In this document: positions 1 through 12,000 of the stretch, one piece after another
Position numbering within the stretch: position 1 is the first letter of the stretch
How the letters are laid out: each line of letters begins with the position of its first letter
DNA from: Molanna angustata
Taxonomy: Eukaryota > Arthropoda > Insecta > Trichoptera > Molannidae
Assembly: GCA_963576475.1 (NCBI GenBank)
Contig: OY754980.1
Location: forward strand, 4,841,492 to 4,905,491
DNA length: 64,000 nt
Reading direction: 5' to 3'
Position numbers and translations under genes: made by a program
Notes under the pieces: generated by a model
What the model was told of the DNA's origin: nothing
What the model saw: only the letters and a program-made list of their open reading frames with translations
Database searches by the model: none

Positions 1-230
1 ATGGTGAAAAAAAAAGCTATGTACAAACAAAAAACAAACACGCATAAAAAAACAATAGAAAACGGGAAATTCGAAACAATTTTGGTCATATCAATATACC
101 TATACATTATTACATACACTACGTTTAGATTGTAAAATGTGTTTTCAGTCTTTGAACCTTATAAAATCACTTAGGTATCTGTTTTATCTCATCTGATAGG
201 CAATTGAAATTCTTTATTCTCATATAATTT
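1..230. other. AT-rich stretch, nothing identified
   Basis: No coding signature, tRNA-like box or repeat shared with the rest of the window was seen here. Confidence 0.4.
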
Positions 231-388
231 TTTTTTTATTATTGAAACCAAACAAAATATAACAATATACAAACAATAAAAATATTAAAAAGAAAAAGAC
301 AATTTAAATAAGTTATAAGAAACATTTTTTTATAGTAGGTATTTTTTGGTATACACCATCTCACTAGGCTGAGCCTGTACCGAGGTGT
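231..388 (-). mobile_element. LINE family LA, 3' UTR remnant
   Basis: This reads as the 3' untranslated end of a non-LTR retrotransposon in reverse orientation. It matches 23937-24110 almost base for base, where the same sequence follows an RT C-terminus. Its mark is a near-palindrome, ctcactaggctgagcctg flanked by CCACCTC/GAGGTG-type arms, here slightly decayed. The A-rich 3' end lies at about 231 (a T run on the plus strand). Only the tail remains, so this is a severely 5'-truncated insertion. Confidence 0.7.
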
Positions 389-1814
389 ACAGGTGTAAAT
401 GTACCTACTTATTTGTTTTACATTTGTCTAGTATTAAATTTTATAATTTTAAAATCGTTTCGGGATCGTAGTGACGTATTTTTTTCAAACTTTTGTAATA
501 ATGTATTTTAAGTTATGTAATATTTGACATTTGTAATAGAATAAAAAAAAATAAAGTATAAACAAGTAGGTATACTAAACTTTAACACAAAATAACAATG
601 ATAAACATCTTAAAATCAAGATTTATTCAACCCTCGGTTAATATCAGATCTCGTGTTCGAGAGAGGAGCATAGTCACTATCTTCATTCGTTCCTGGGTGA
701 AGTCGAAGTAAACAGGCGTCAGATTTCGCAACAGAAAGCCAACGCTCATCATTGAAGCGCACGTTTGTACGCATACAAATCGATGAACGCCGGCCGTCCC
801 TGGCAAAATCACACTCCACCGTCCACCGTCATCTCTCCCACGATTCAAAAACAATAAAATCAATTCTCCAATACACATTAAATAAAAACTTACTCTTATC
901 ACATACATATATATAGAAATTCGAAATTTAACATTATTTATTAAAAGTCATTAGAGTTGACAATATGTCTTAATACTAATTTCATATGAACAAAGTGAAG
1001 TCTGTTATCCTCCTTGATTCATCTGAAAGGCCTTTGAAATGTTTTATTCCTATGTATGTAAAATAGTTTGGACTGTAGATGTTTTGAGATGTAGTACCTA
1101 CACTTACTCAGATCTGATTAGTTTTCAATCACTTTTCTCTGGTTTCATCTGTCAAAACTATCGAATTGCTCTCACGTTTTGGATTTTTTTCGTTTAAACA
1201 ACATTTATAATCTGACATAAAAAATCTTATAAAAGATGTGTAGGTTTTCAATAAAATCCTATTTTGCATAGAAAAATTGCAAAATACCGTTCGTTCGTAG
1301 TCTAGCTTAAATGCTGTTTTTATTAATTATATTTTGATAAGCTTTTCAAAATGTTATAGTTTGAGTATAGTTACATACAAAATAATAATGGCGTTGATCG
1401 AATAGCCTTTAATATCGAAGGCTCTATCTGAATATCGGTACCAGTATATGTGTGATGTTAGTAATTTTCCAACCTAACGATTACCTTCAAATAATGAATA
1501 TGTGTTCAAATTCTCTCATATCACAACGAAGTCGCTAAGATTTTCGATAAATTTTGATTTGAAATGAATATATTTGTGATTTTTACATAATATATACTAT
1601 GTATCACGTCTTATCTTTATTATGAGGAAAGGCATCCGGCGATTCACAGCACGTTGATTAATTTCGTCAGACCTATTTTAAAGATGCAATATTAACTCTA
1701 TATAAAGTTTTATCGCTACACCGCACGCCGGTTACATATTGATTTATTTATTTATGTGCACAAACAGACCGACACATTATCTTATTTAACATCAAATGCC
1801 TGTAATATAAGCAA
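389..1814. other. Intergenic, with a GC-richer island at 616-830
   Basis: Mostly AT-rich unique-looking sequence. Positions 616-830 are clearly richer in GC and CpG than the surroundings. On the minus strand two overlapping reading frames are open there (ends at 616 and 627), and an AATAAA lies just after the first stop. This could be a terminal exon or an old repeat. I do not recognise the peptide and cannot place splice sites. Confidence 0.3.
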
Positions 1815-2235
1815 ATGAAATCGATAGAGACAGAAATCTCATTGTTGGCAACACTCAACTGTTGCTTCATTCAAAGTCTCCCTGTCCCTTGCCAGCTCGA
1901 AGAGTTGCTCGACCGCCCCAATACCAGTCCATTCGCGGATGATCCTCAGCCACCGCGAAATTTGTTTACGGCCTATGCCTCTTCTTCCCTCAATCTTTTG
2001 AGAATCAATTGTAGCACACCGTACCTCGGTCATCAGATGACGTTCCCCAAATAAGATATTTTTCAACGCTTTATGATGAACAGCAATTGTCTTTCAGAAG
2101 CAGCTCTTCGTAAAACCTCGATGTTGGTGACTATTCGTAACATTCTCATGAGTAACCACATTTGAAACGTCTCCACAGACGGTTAATACTACTGGTTTCG
2201 TGTCCGTGTTTCTACACTATATAACAGTTTGGAAA
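1815..2235 (-). pseudogene. LINE RT C-terminal fragment (minus strand)
   Basis: Reading from 2235 down to 1839, frames with interruptions give ETFQMWLLMRMLRI, then VTNIEVLRRA, then an open stretch of 75 codons with KIEGRRGIGRKQISRWLR and WTGIGAVEQLF. This order (F-MW-RRMLRI, V-N-EVL-R, KIEG-R--GR---SWL, REWTG) is the typical C-terminal tail of a large group of insect non-LTR RTs, after the catalytic domain. The catalytic YADD block is absent, so the copy is 5'-truncated and dead. It faces another RT fragment that starts at about 2260 on the plus strand. Confidence 0.75.
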
Positions 2236-2254
2236 AACGCGGAATAACAGCCGG

Positions 2255-2545
2255 AGAGAATAATATGTACGTCTGGCTGCTTTTGAAATGTGGTGCTACA
2301 GGCATTGGTCAGACTGCATTCCAAACGGCATGATACTAAGCAGAGTCGGAGAAACAAGACAACTCCTAAATATGGTTTCCCAACAACGATCCAAATGGAT
2401 AGGCCATAACGTCAGCTTTGCTTGTTACTATCGCCGAAGGAATGACGGAAGGCAGTAACCATAGAGGTCGCCCTAGAGACAGGTGATTAGAGATATGTGG
2501 ATCGATGGAGTGCTTGGTGCAAACAAATCCTTAGATTGTGACCAT
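2255..2545 (+). pseudogene. LINE RT C-terminal fragment (plus strand)
   Basis: The plus strand encodes RLAAFEMWCYRHWSD, then ILSRVGETRQLLNMV and QRSKWIGH, followed by a GR-P-R/W segment with stops. These are the AFEMWCYRRM, R-LLN and R-WIGH blocks that end RTs of insect LINEs. Stops and frame changes follow position ~2450, so it is a relic. It lies head to head with the minus-strand fragment ending at ~2235, with only about 20 bp between them. Confidence 0.7.
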
Positions 2546-2577
2546 GAATATAAATAGTATCGACCATACATATCTCC

Positions 2578-2742
2578 GACCGCAGCCGTGGCACAGTTGG
2601 TTAGCCGTTCGGCTTCTGTGCGGGCGCCCTGGGTTCATTTAATTTCTCACACTATATTGCTTCTTTGAGCTGGAAATACTGGTTAGTTGGAAGAAATTGG
2701 CATATGATAATAAACTCGCCAATTGCGCAGGGTAAAAGGAAG
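2578..2742 (+). mobile_element. tRNA-derived SINE A, internal deletion
   Basis: The head has an A-box-like segment (TGGCACAGTTGGTTAGCCG) and CCTGGGTTC, the first half of a B box. The rest of the B box, present in the full copy at 6022-6230, is missing. The body and tail match that copy: a ctggaaatactggttagttg block, then a decayed 3' hairpin and cgcagggt. Pol III transcription is unlikely without the B box. Confidence 0.75.
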
Positions 2743-3411
2743 TGTTTATTATTATTATTATAACGCTTAACCATTCTATGTCGGAGCTTTTTAAGGTGGC
2801 TATTGCAGAACATTTGTCGCAATGATGTCTCTGCCATTTTGATAGGCACGACATTTTATTTCTTTTCGGGGTTGAGGTTATTTCTAATATACTTAGGTTT
2901 TAGTATTTATAGCGACATCGCTATACATTTTCGACTCTCGGAACAGAATGACCGCGCTATTCTGATGCTACTTACATGCAACATTATCATAATTATAAAT
3001 ATTACGAGCGATCTAAAATTCATGTTAAAATACAATTACCCGCCATGATTAACAAAGTTGTTAAAATTCATAGCAAGGTTTTGCAACTCTCATTTTATAA
3101 TGTTGGTCTTTACTATGTAACATAAATATATAGGTACTATACATTCGTGACCCTACTAAAATTAAAAAAAGGAAAATTTTAATTAAATCAATGTATAGTG
3201 TGTCTAAGATAAAGTTGAACACAGTCGGTATTGAGCTGCGTAAATTTGAAATTATTCAAATTTAATGAAGTCGAAGCAGGAACACATTTTTGTATAAAAT
3301 AAGTGGAATAGGACGATTTCCATTTTATATAAAATTATTTCACTTAAAGTATTTGATTCCTGTCGTTCCGGATTTGATTCTCAGGAAATATTATTTTTAA
3401 ATAATTTCTCA
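2743..3411. other. AT-rich intergenic
   Basis: Nothing recognisable apart from a short (ATT)n run at about 2747-2761. A reading frame of 81 codons at 2803-3048 has no family resemblance and is probably chance. Confidence 0.35.
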
Positions 3412-3482
3412 TGCTTGTCTAGATTGGAAACATTAGTTATTTGGAAGAAACTGCCATTTGGCAAAGTGTGCTCGTTATTATT
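3412..3482 (+). mobile_element. SINE A tail fragment
   Basis: A diverged match to the SINE A tail: tggaaacattagttatttgg, then the CTGCCATTTGGCA hairpin and a ctcgttatt segment. The tRNA-like head is absent. Confidence 0.5.
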
Positions 3483-3894
3483 TAAGGTTAGGTAAAATGA
3501 TAATAAAAAAATCGTGGTAGACGATCGTCTGAATGATTCATGAAGTGATCCATCATTCCTATTTATTCATCAGATTCCCAATTCATCCCCTAATGACACA
3601 GCTCATTAGCTTTTTTTCGACCAACTTCCAGCACCGGAAAACGAAAAAGTATATGGTTACAGTATAAAAGAAAGTTTTTTTTTGTTAGAAATATTTTTCG
3701 ATTTCCTTTCGACTAGTTCATTTTTTGTCCTACATTTTTTTACACGTGTGAGTCTCTTTGTGGGAAGATTAGTATTCGAACTCATTAAACAAATCTTAAT
3801 ACAACTAATTTACAACAAATTTCACGAGCGCAGTCTTCATATGGATGAATTCGATGGTAATTTTACACTTGTCTATCCTGTCTGTATGTACTTA

Positions 3895-3990
3895 ACTTAC
3901 TCAGCCTCTTCTTGAGTCCAGTATTGGACAAATGCCTCCCGCGTGGACTTCCACTGGTCTCTATCCTGTGCCATTCTTCGCCATTGATGT
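3895..3990 (-). pseudogene. LINE RT extreme C-terminus
   Basis: The minus strand encodes AQDRDQWKSTREAFVQYW followed by TQEEAE and a stop. The AQDR--W-----AF-QYW pattern is the last ~30 residues of many insect LINE RTs. Only this tail is left. It is joined at ~3985 to a fragment of SINE C. Confidence 0.65.
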
Positions 3991-4095
3991 CATCATAAGT
4001 TGGGGTAACCAGCGAAAGGTTACAGGTACGCATCACCTTACAAAAGAATACATTCAGAAAGGGCGATGAACCACCAACTGCCATTAAAAGAATCA
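3985..4095 (-). mobile_element. SINE C fragment
   Basis: Matches the SINE C family in antisense: ttggggtaaccagcgaaagg, a catcacctta segment, and then acattcagaaagggcgatga. Both ends are missing. The fragment lacks the region around the cac-acac-cgcgta block seen in longer copies. Confidence 0.6.
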
Positions 4096-5088
4096 AACCA
4101 GAGTGAGTCTATAGATAGTCAATAGTGGATTATCTGAATGAGCTTCTTCCTGTATAAATGATTAGGTACCTACCTACCCACAGCCATTCTAATTCCAGAT
4201 GTGGCAAAATTGAAGGTACCTACATGATCGCTGATGCTCGCATGCATTTTCTGTCCTCACTGAAGGGTAAACCGGGGTACGCACTTGGGAGATTTATAAT
4301 TGGAATGGGATTAAGGTGTAGTTATACGGCGTAGTCTCCGGACTACGGAGACCCTGAAAATCTCAATTGATGCATATGTGATCAACAATGACTCTAGGAA
4401 ACACATTCAATTTGTTATTATGCGCACTTTAAACTGACGAGGTTTTCAACGCTTAAACAGCATCCAAAATACATGTTACTCCAAACATCGCTCTAGATCG
4501 ATTAAGAAACATTATTTTTCACTATAGAACACCTGTCATTTTTTAACGATGTTTCATTCGCTTATTCCACGTTTTAACGATGTTTCTTCGTTTGACTTTG
4601 TATTTCTCAGGATTTCGAGTATCCGACATTTTTTCGTATCTTTGGTTTGAATTAGATACGATTTGATGTTCGTTAGAGTCTCGCTTTTTTGTTGTTGTTT
4701 ATAACATGGTTCTCTGGTCGAGAGATGCAAAATGAACAAAAGATACCGCGAACGTCACACGTCAAAGTCAACACAAACGGCAGCCATGTTGACTCGTCGG
4801 CAACGAATAATTTTAAAGATTTCTGTTTTACGAAAATCGACGGTAAACGCGTTGGTAAACAGAGCGCGTTCGATTTTTTTCCCATCGCGTTGAAAAACCC
4901 ATAGAAAACCTGAACCCCAAAGTGCACGTTGCCCTCTATTGGAAAAGAATACAGTCAAAAATTAATATATCTGTACAGATTGAAAGTAATTTTAATCGAA
5001 TTGTCGACATTCAAATAGAAAAATATATTTCGGTATTGTGCCAGCTCATGTTATAATTGAAATAACATTACTTACGAATTCCTAGTTA
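4096..5088. other. Intergenic, with a CpG-rich island at about 4745-4935
   Basis: Mostly unassigned. At 4745-4935 CpG density and GC rise sharply. On the minus strand this island contains the start-like context gtcaacATGgct at about 4788, a good insect initiation context, but that frame stops after ten codons. It could be a promoter, a 5' exon or an old element end. A short repeat, ttttaacgatgttt, occurs twice at 4542-4587. Confidence 0.3.
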
Positions 5089-5160
5089 TGTTCGATTCAC
5101 TGCTGGATAAAGGCGTCTTCTAAACATTTCTATCTCGGGATGTTTGCTTCCATCCACGAA
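5089..5160 (-). pseudogene. LINE RT C-terminal relic (short)
   Basis: The minus strand reads EMFRRRLYPAVNRT. It corresponds to the widespread DREMWR--L insect LINE terminus that appears in DNA as 'cactgctggacaaaggc' type sequence. It is only ~24 codons long, so confidence is limited. Confidence 0.45.
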
Positions 5161-5591
5161 GCGAGAATCATAATAAAATGTCAAAATATATTTCAGATAT
5201 AATTAACTATTCTTAACTAATGACGTGGGAGATATAATTTTACCGACGCTCGCTAAAAGTTAGAGAGAGACGAGTTGACAATGTAAATTCATGATGATAT
5301 CTGTAGAGGTTTGAATCTCTTGACGTTTACCCGCACTTTAAATGCGGAGTAGGAAATAGTTATCGACAAGTGCTTTTTCCTCTTTTAGGGGACCAAATTC
5401 AAATGTATGTAGGTAGTTACTGACCTAATGATAACAGTTTATATAGGATGAATGAAATGAGGATGCGAATTACATGCGTGTATGTAGTAGATAGGTACTG
5501 TCCAACTAAATCTCATATTTTCAGTTCTGTAACAATCATCAATTCGTCATAATATATTTTTACGTAGGTATATTATATTCAACAATAATTC
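5161..5591. other. AT-rich intergenic
   Basis: No feature seen except scattered GTAGGTA words. Confidence 0.35.
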
Positions 5592-6020
5592 TTTACCGCG
5601 TTGTCCGATTTCAATGTTACTTTTTTTCATTAGAAAGGGGTTACTTTAGATTTGGTTCCATATAAATTTATTTAAGATCAGGGGGGCAAGTTTGGGCAAC
5701 CGACGGAATCAAACCCATCCATGTTTACCCAATACCCGTAGCATGGATATAATTATCATATGGAGTTCTATAACATATTAAGATATTATAGAACTCAATA
5801 TGATAATTATATCCATGATATGGGTAAACATGGATGGTTTTGATTCCGCTGGTTGACCAGACTTGCCCCTCTGATGATGTAATCCATGAAAAAATCATCA
5901 AACCCTTCAATTTGAAGTCCAGTGTGAAATTATTTACAACGTTGTCAGATATTAATGATTATTTTTTCAGTAGAAAGGAGGTACTTTAGGGGTTGTTCCG
6001 CACATATCTATTTAAGATTT
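5592..6020. repeat. Direct repeat pair (5592-5678 and 5934-6020) flanking a MITE
   Basis: Two diverged copies of about 87 bp lie in the same orientation. Shared anchors are cgttgtc-gat, the ttttttca-tagaaagg block, ggt-actttag, and the end tatttaaga. The fold-back MITE 5679-5873 starts immediately after the first copy. SINE A 6022-6230 starts immediately after the second. Confidence 0.7.
5679..5873. mobile_element. Fold-back MITE, CAGGGGGGCAAG family
   Basis: A 195-bp near-palindrome. It begins CAGGGGGGCAAGTTTGGGC and ends with the complementary CAGACTTGCCCCTCTG. The inner arms pair over almost their full length: gatataattatcatatggag on the left against the complement on the right, around a short AT loop near 5778. 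No coding capacity. The CAG...CTG termini suggest a cut-and-paste DNA transposon derivative, but I cannot assign the superfamily. Flanks read aagat/atgat, so a target duplication is not obvious. Relatives lie at 24679, 41112, 41612/46954 and 62973/63917. Confidence 0.9.
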
Positions 6021-6021
6021 G

Positions 6022-6230
6022 CCGACCGCCGTGGCACAGTTGATAAGCCGTTGGGTTTCTGTGCGGGCGTCCTGGGTTCGATTCCCAGCATAGGAGAAAT
6101 TTATTTAAATTCATTTCTCACGCAAATATTGCTTCTCTGGGCTGGAAACACTGGTTAGTTGGAAAACATTGCCATACGGCAATAAACTCGCCGCTTGCGC
6201 AGGGTGCAAGGAAGTGAAAAAAAAAAAAAA
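6022..6230 (+). mobile_element. tRNA-derived SINE A, full length with TSD
   Basis: The best SINE A copy. The tRNA-like head has A box TGGCACAGTTGATAAGCCG and B box GGGTTCGATTCCC. The body includes ctgggctggaaacactggtt. The 3' part carries a perfect hairpin ATTGCCATACGGCAAT, then ctcgccgcttgcgcagggtg and an A15 tail. An 8-bp direct repeat, AAGATTTG, lies at 6014-6021 and at 6231-6238. This proves insertion by target-primed reverse transcription. The clean duplication and tail suggest a fairly young copy. Confidence 0.95.
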
Positions 6231-6238
6231 AAGATTTG

Positions 6239-6619
6239 ATGATGGGATTCGAGGGAAAAAAAATCTTTTTTTTTCTTCAGATGGTGGTTTCAGCGTATTC
6301 GGTTGTGGGCATCCTCTGCGATAACTCCTTACTTGGGATATCCTGCCTCACCACTTCTTTCCACCTAATACATCATGATCCCCCTTGGATCTTTTACTAG
6401 ACACATTTAAGTTTTGTGCAAGGTATACATTCTATTATGGGCGAATAATTCTTCACTACATCAAATTATTTTTTGGATCTAAATTGGTTTTACATATTTT
6501 ATATTATTTTTATTTTGTTTCATCTCAACAGCTATTTCATAAATTAGTTAAAACATTACACATATCAAAACCAATTACAGAGATGTCTTAAATTATTTAA
6601 AAAATAACGCTGAGAATAG
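6239..6619. other. Unassigned intergenic
   Basis: The first 130 bp have a mixed composition (cctcaccacttctttccacc), the rest is AT-rich. No repeat partner was found. Confidence 0.3.
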
Positions 6620-7015
6620 TTATGGGGCATATAAAGCTAAACACCCTAATTTCAAATAAAATTTCTCAAATGTATGTAACAGTGTGTTTCTAAAAAAATA
6701 CCATAAATATTTTCAACATTTCTCTAGTGAATGTTCGTCACACAATTTTAAAATTCATCATAAATTCTCCTAAATTAATTATTTAAAATACCTTTTTTTA
6801 CAGAATTTAATTTAAATTACTCCATAACTACGTGTCGTAGAGAAATAAATCTTTTATATGCTTAAAGAGTGCATAAAATCGAAGTGAATGACCGATAATT
6901 TTTATTCAATTCATATCAGGTTTGTTCTTAAAATGCAAAAAATCAACATATTTGGGGTTTCCGATATTTTGAATCGCATATTATAAACCATTTTTAACAC
7001 ACACGATAGTTATCC
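6620..7015 (+). repeat. Repeat A, left copy
   Basis: About 395 bp that matches 51955-52330 in the same orientation. Shared anchors are acagtgtgtttctaaaa, tctagtgaatgttcgtcac, gaaataaatcttttat and gcttaaagagtgca. It ends where repeat B begins (about 7020). Its missing 3' part is seen at 13611-13765 and 52280-52410. Origin unknown, no coding potential. Confidence 0.8.
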
Positions 7016-7029
7016 GTACTTACGCGTAC

Positions 7030-8045
<1,016 letters not shown>

Positions 8046-9092
8046 CATACTATCCTATCTTGACATACATACCTACATATGTTGTATAGAAAACAAAATA
8101 TCTGAAAATATTTGGTTATAGCGTTATATGTCCTCTTAAGTTGATGAAAGATTTCGAAACATGTCGCGAAGTGACTCAAAAAACAAGTGGTTTATAGCTA
8201 ATTTATAATTCAAATATGGTTAATATTAACTACCACAAAATATCCGTCGAATCATTAAATGATATGATGAAAGATTATTTACTTACGTGGGTATTTTGAT
8301 ATCTTGATTTGATATTGCAGAGATAAGTGATGATGTTTCGTAATTTTAATCTGTAAAATATTAAAAAAAATAACAAAAATTATATGTTGAATATTCCTTC
8401 TGTATCTTTCAATTCCTTCTTTCCTTTTCTCATTAATCAGCTTATTTGAGATTTATAACTTGCGTTATGGCAATACACTGCTGTACAAAAGTCGAATATT
8501 TTTTTTTTATACTCATTGTTGGAAAACGATCGATTAGCTACCATAATATGAAATCTTCTATCGCAACGTCAAAATTAACACACCGCCATTATAAACACAG
8601 ATTTTTCTTTTTTATACATATTTAATGCGGTACGTTCATCGCGGAGGCAAATCACATTACAAATTGTAATGTTATTTTTTTTTTATCAATTAATGTTACA
8701 GTCAAATTACTGTTTTCTTTAATTCAGCCATTAAAAATAATTGTATAATAAATACTGAAAATAATTAATTTTTAATTGGTCTTTCTTTATTTGATTGTTT
8801 TCGGATTGTTAAAATTTTTTAATTGTTTGCTAAAAATTAACACCAGAGTCACTAGATATAGGTACTAATGAGAATGAATTATATATGTATATTACATGCT
8901 TATCTAGTACTATATAATTAAACAATGACTTAACCTTATTAATGAAGCAATAAAATAATATAATAATTTTCACAATATGACACTCAAAGGTGAGTCGATA
9001 TAGGTATCATTTTGGAAATTTCATCATTAAATATACCTATTATTGATTTTTTATATTATGTAGTACCTACGTGTATTCACCTTATACAATAA
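8046..9092. other. Very AT-rich intergenic
   Basis: Nothing recognisable. Long A/T runs and no open frame above background. Confidence 0.35.
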
Positions 9093-12000
9093 TAAAACGA
9101 GTGGGTTGTGGCCAACACTAAACTCTCCACACCACAAATATTGACAATGAAATATTTTATTCATTCTAAATTTTACTACCAGGAATATAAATTTTCTAAC
9201 GATGGTATATTTTCATGTTAAGATAGACAAACTATTAATGCAGTATGGTGAAGAATTCTAATGTTGTATGAAATATTTTAATAAAAGCAGATAAATTTTG
9301 TTTTAAAGGACGTTAGAGCATTTTGACAATTTTGACACGTGATATCATATGAAGAAATTTTTGTTATTTATGGAAAGCTAATCAGTTCGATGTTCAAGCT
9401 CTTTACATTATAACATGAAATCAAATTACTGAACTTTTCCATACATAAGAAATTTATCTTATTATATACATTTTTATTCATACTAAATTTTACTACCAGG
9501 AAAATAAATTTTCTATCGATAGTATATTTTTATGTTAAGATAGACAAACTATTATTGCAGTATAGTGAAGAATGCTTATGTTTCATGAAATATTTTAAAA
9601 AAAGCAGATAAATTTTTATTTAAAGAACGCGAGAGCATTTTCCAAATTTTGACAGGTGATATCATATGAAGAATTTTTTTGTTATTTATGGAAAGCTAAT
9701 CAGTTCTATGTTCAAACTCTTTACATTATAACATGAAATCAAATTACTGAACTTTTCCATACATAGATATTTATCTAATTAAATTTTTATTCATACTAAA
9801 TGTTACTACCAGCAATATAAATTTTCTTCCGATAGTATATTTTTATGTTAAGATAGACAAACTATTAATGCCGTATAGTGAAGAATGCTTATGTTGTATG
9901 AAATATTATAAAAAAAGCAGATAAATTTTGTTTTAAAGAACGCGAGAGCATTTTCAAAATTTTGACACGTGATATCATATGAAGAAATTTTTTGTTATTT
10001 ATGGAAAGCTAATCAGTTCTATGTTCAAGCTCTTTACATTATAACATGAAATCAAATTACTGAACTTTTCCATACATAGAAATTTATCTAATTACATTTT
10101 TATTCATACTAAATGTTACTACCAGGAATATAAATTTTCTTCCGATAGTATATTTTTATGTTAAGATAAACAAACTATTAATGCAGTATAGTGAAGAATG
10201 CATATGTTGTATGAAATATTTTAAAAAAAGCAGATAAATTTTGATATAAAGAACGCGAGAGCATTTTCAAAATTTTGACACATGATATCATATGAAGATT
10301 TTTTTTGTTATTTATGGAAAGCTAATCAGTTCTTTGTTCAAGCTCTTTACATTATAACATGAAATCAAATTACTGAACTTTTCCATACATAGAAATTTAT
10401 CTAATTACATTTTTATTCATACTAAATGTTACTATCAGGAATATAAATTTTCTTCCGATAGTATATTTTTATGTTAAGATAGACAAACTATTAATGCAGT
10501 ATAGTGAAGAATGCTTATGTTGTATGAAATATTTTTAAAAAAGCAGATAAATTTTGTTTTAAAGAACGCGAGAGCATTTTCCAAATTTTGACAGGTGATA
10601 TCATATGAAGAATTTTTTTGTTATTTATGGAAAGCTAATCAGTTCTATGTTCAAGCTCTTTACATTATAACATGAAATCAAATTACTGAACTTTTCCATA
10701 CATAGAAATTTATCTAATTACATTTTTATTCATACTAAATGTTACTACCAGGAATATAAATTTTCTTCCCATAGTATATTTTTATATTAAGATAAACAAA
10801 CTATTAATGCAGTATAGTGAAGAATGCTTATGTTGTATGAAATATTTTAAAAAAAGCAGATAAATTTTGTTTTAAGGAACGCGAGAGCATTTTCCAAATT
10901 TTGACACGTGATATCATATGAAGATTTTTTTTGTTATTTATGGAAAGCTAATCAGTTCTATGTTCAAGCTCTTTACATTATAACATGAAATTAAATTACT
11001 GAACGTTTCCATACATAGAAATTTATCTAATTACATTTTTATTCATACTAAATGTTACTACCAGGAATATAAATTTTCTTCCGATAGTATATTTTTATGT
11101 TAAGATAGACAAACTATTAATGCATTATAGGGAAGAATGCTTATGTTGTATGAAATATTTTAAAAAAAGCAGATAAATTTTGTTCTAAAGAACGCGAGAG
11201 CATTTTCCAAATTTGACAGGTGATATCATATGAAGATTTTTTTTGTTATTTATGGAAAGCTAATCAGTTCTATGTTCAAGCTCTTTACATTATAACATGA
11301 AATTAAATTACTGAACGTTTCCATACATAGAAATTTATCTAATTACATTTTTATTCATACTAAATGTTACTATCAGGAATATAAATTTTCTTCCGATAGT
11401 ATATTTTTATGTTAAGATAGACAAACTATTAATGCAGTATAGGGAAGAATGCTTATGTTGTATGAAATATTTTAAAAAAAGCAGATAAATTTTGTTTTAA
11501 AGAACGCGAGAGCATTTTCAAAATTTTGACACGTGATATTATATGAAGAATTTTTTTGTTATTTATGGAAAGCTAATCAGTTCTATGTTCAAGCTCTTTA
11601 CATTATAACATGAAATCAAATTACTGAACTTTTCCATACATAGAAATTTATCTAATTACATTTTTATTCATACTAAATGTTACTACCAGGAATATAAATT
11701 TTCTTCCGATAGTATATTTTTATGTTAAGATAGACAAACTATTAATGCAGTATAGTGAAGACTGCTTATGTTGTATGAAATATTTTAAAAAAAGCAGATA
11801 AATTTTGTTTCAAAGAGCGTTAGAGCATTTTGACAATGTTGACACGTGATATCATATGAAGAAATTTTATGATATCTATGAAAAGCTAATCAGTTCTAAG
11901 TTCAAGCTATTAATATTCTTATATCAATATGAAATCAATGAACTGAACATTGCCAAATATAAAAAAATTCTCTTGTTACATATAAGTTTCATACAAATAT

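Noticed and set aside
9165..11985. CRISPR-like array because of regular spacing
   Set aside because: The whole 313-bp unit is repeated, with no unique spacers, in eukaryotic DNA. It is a satellite.
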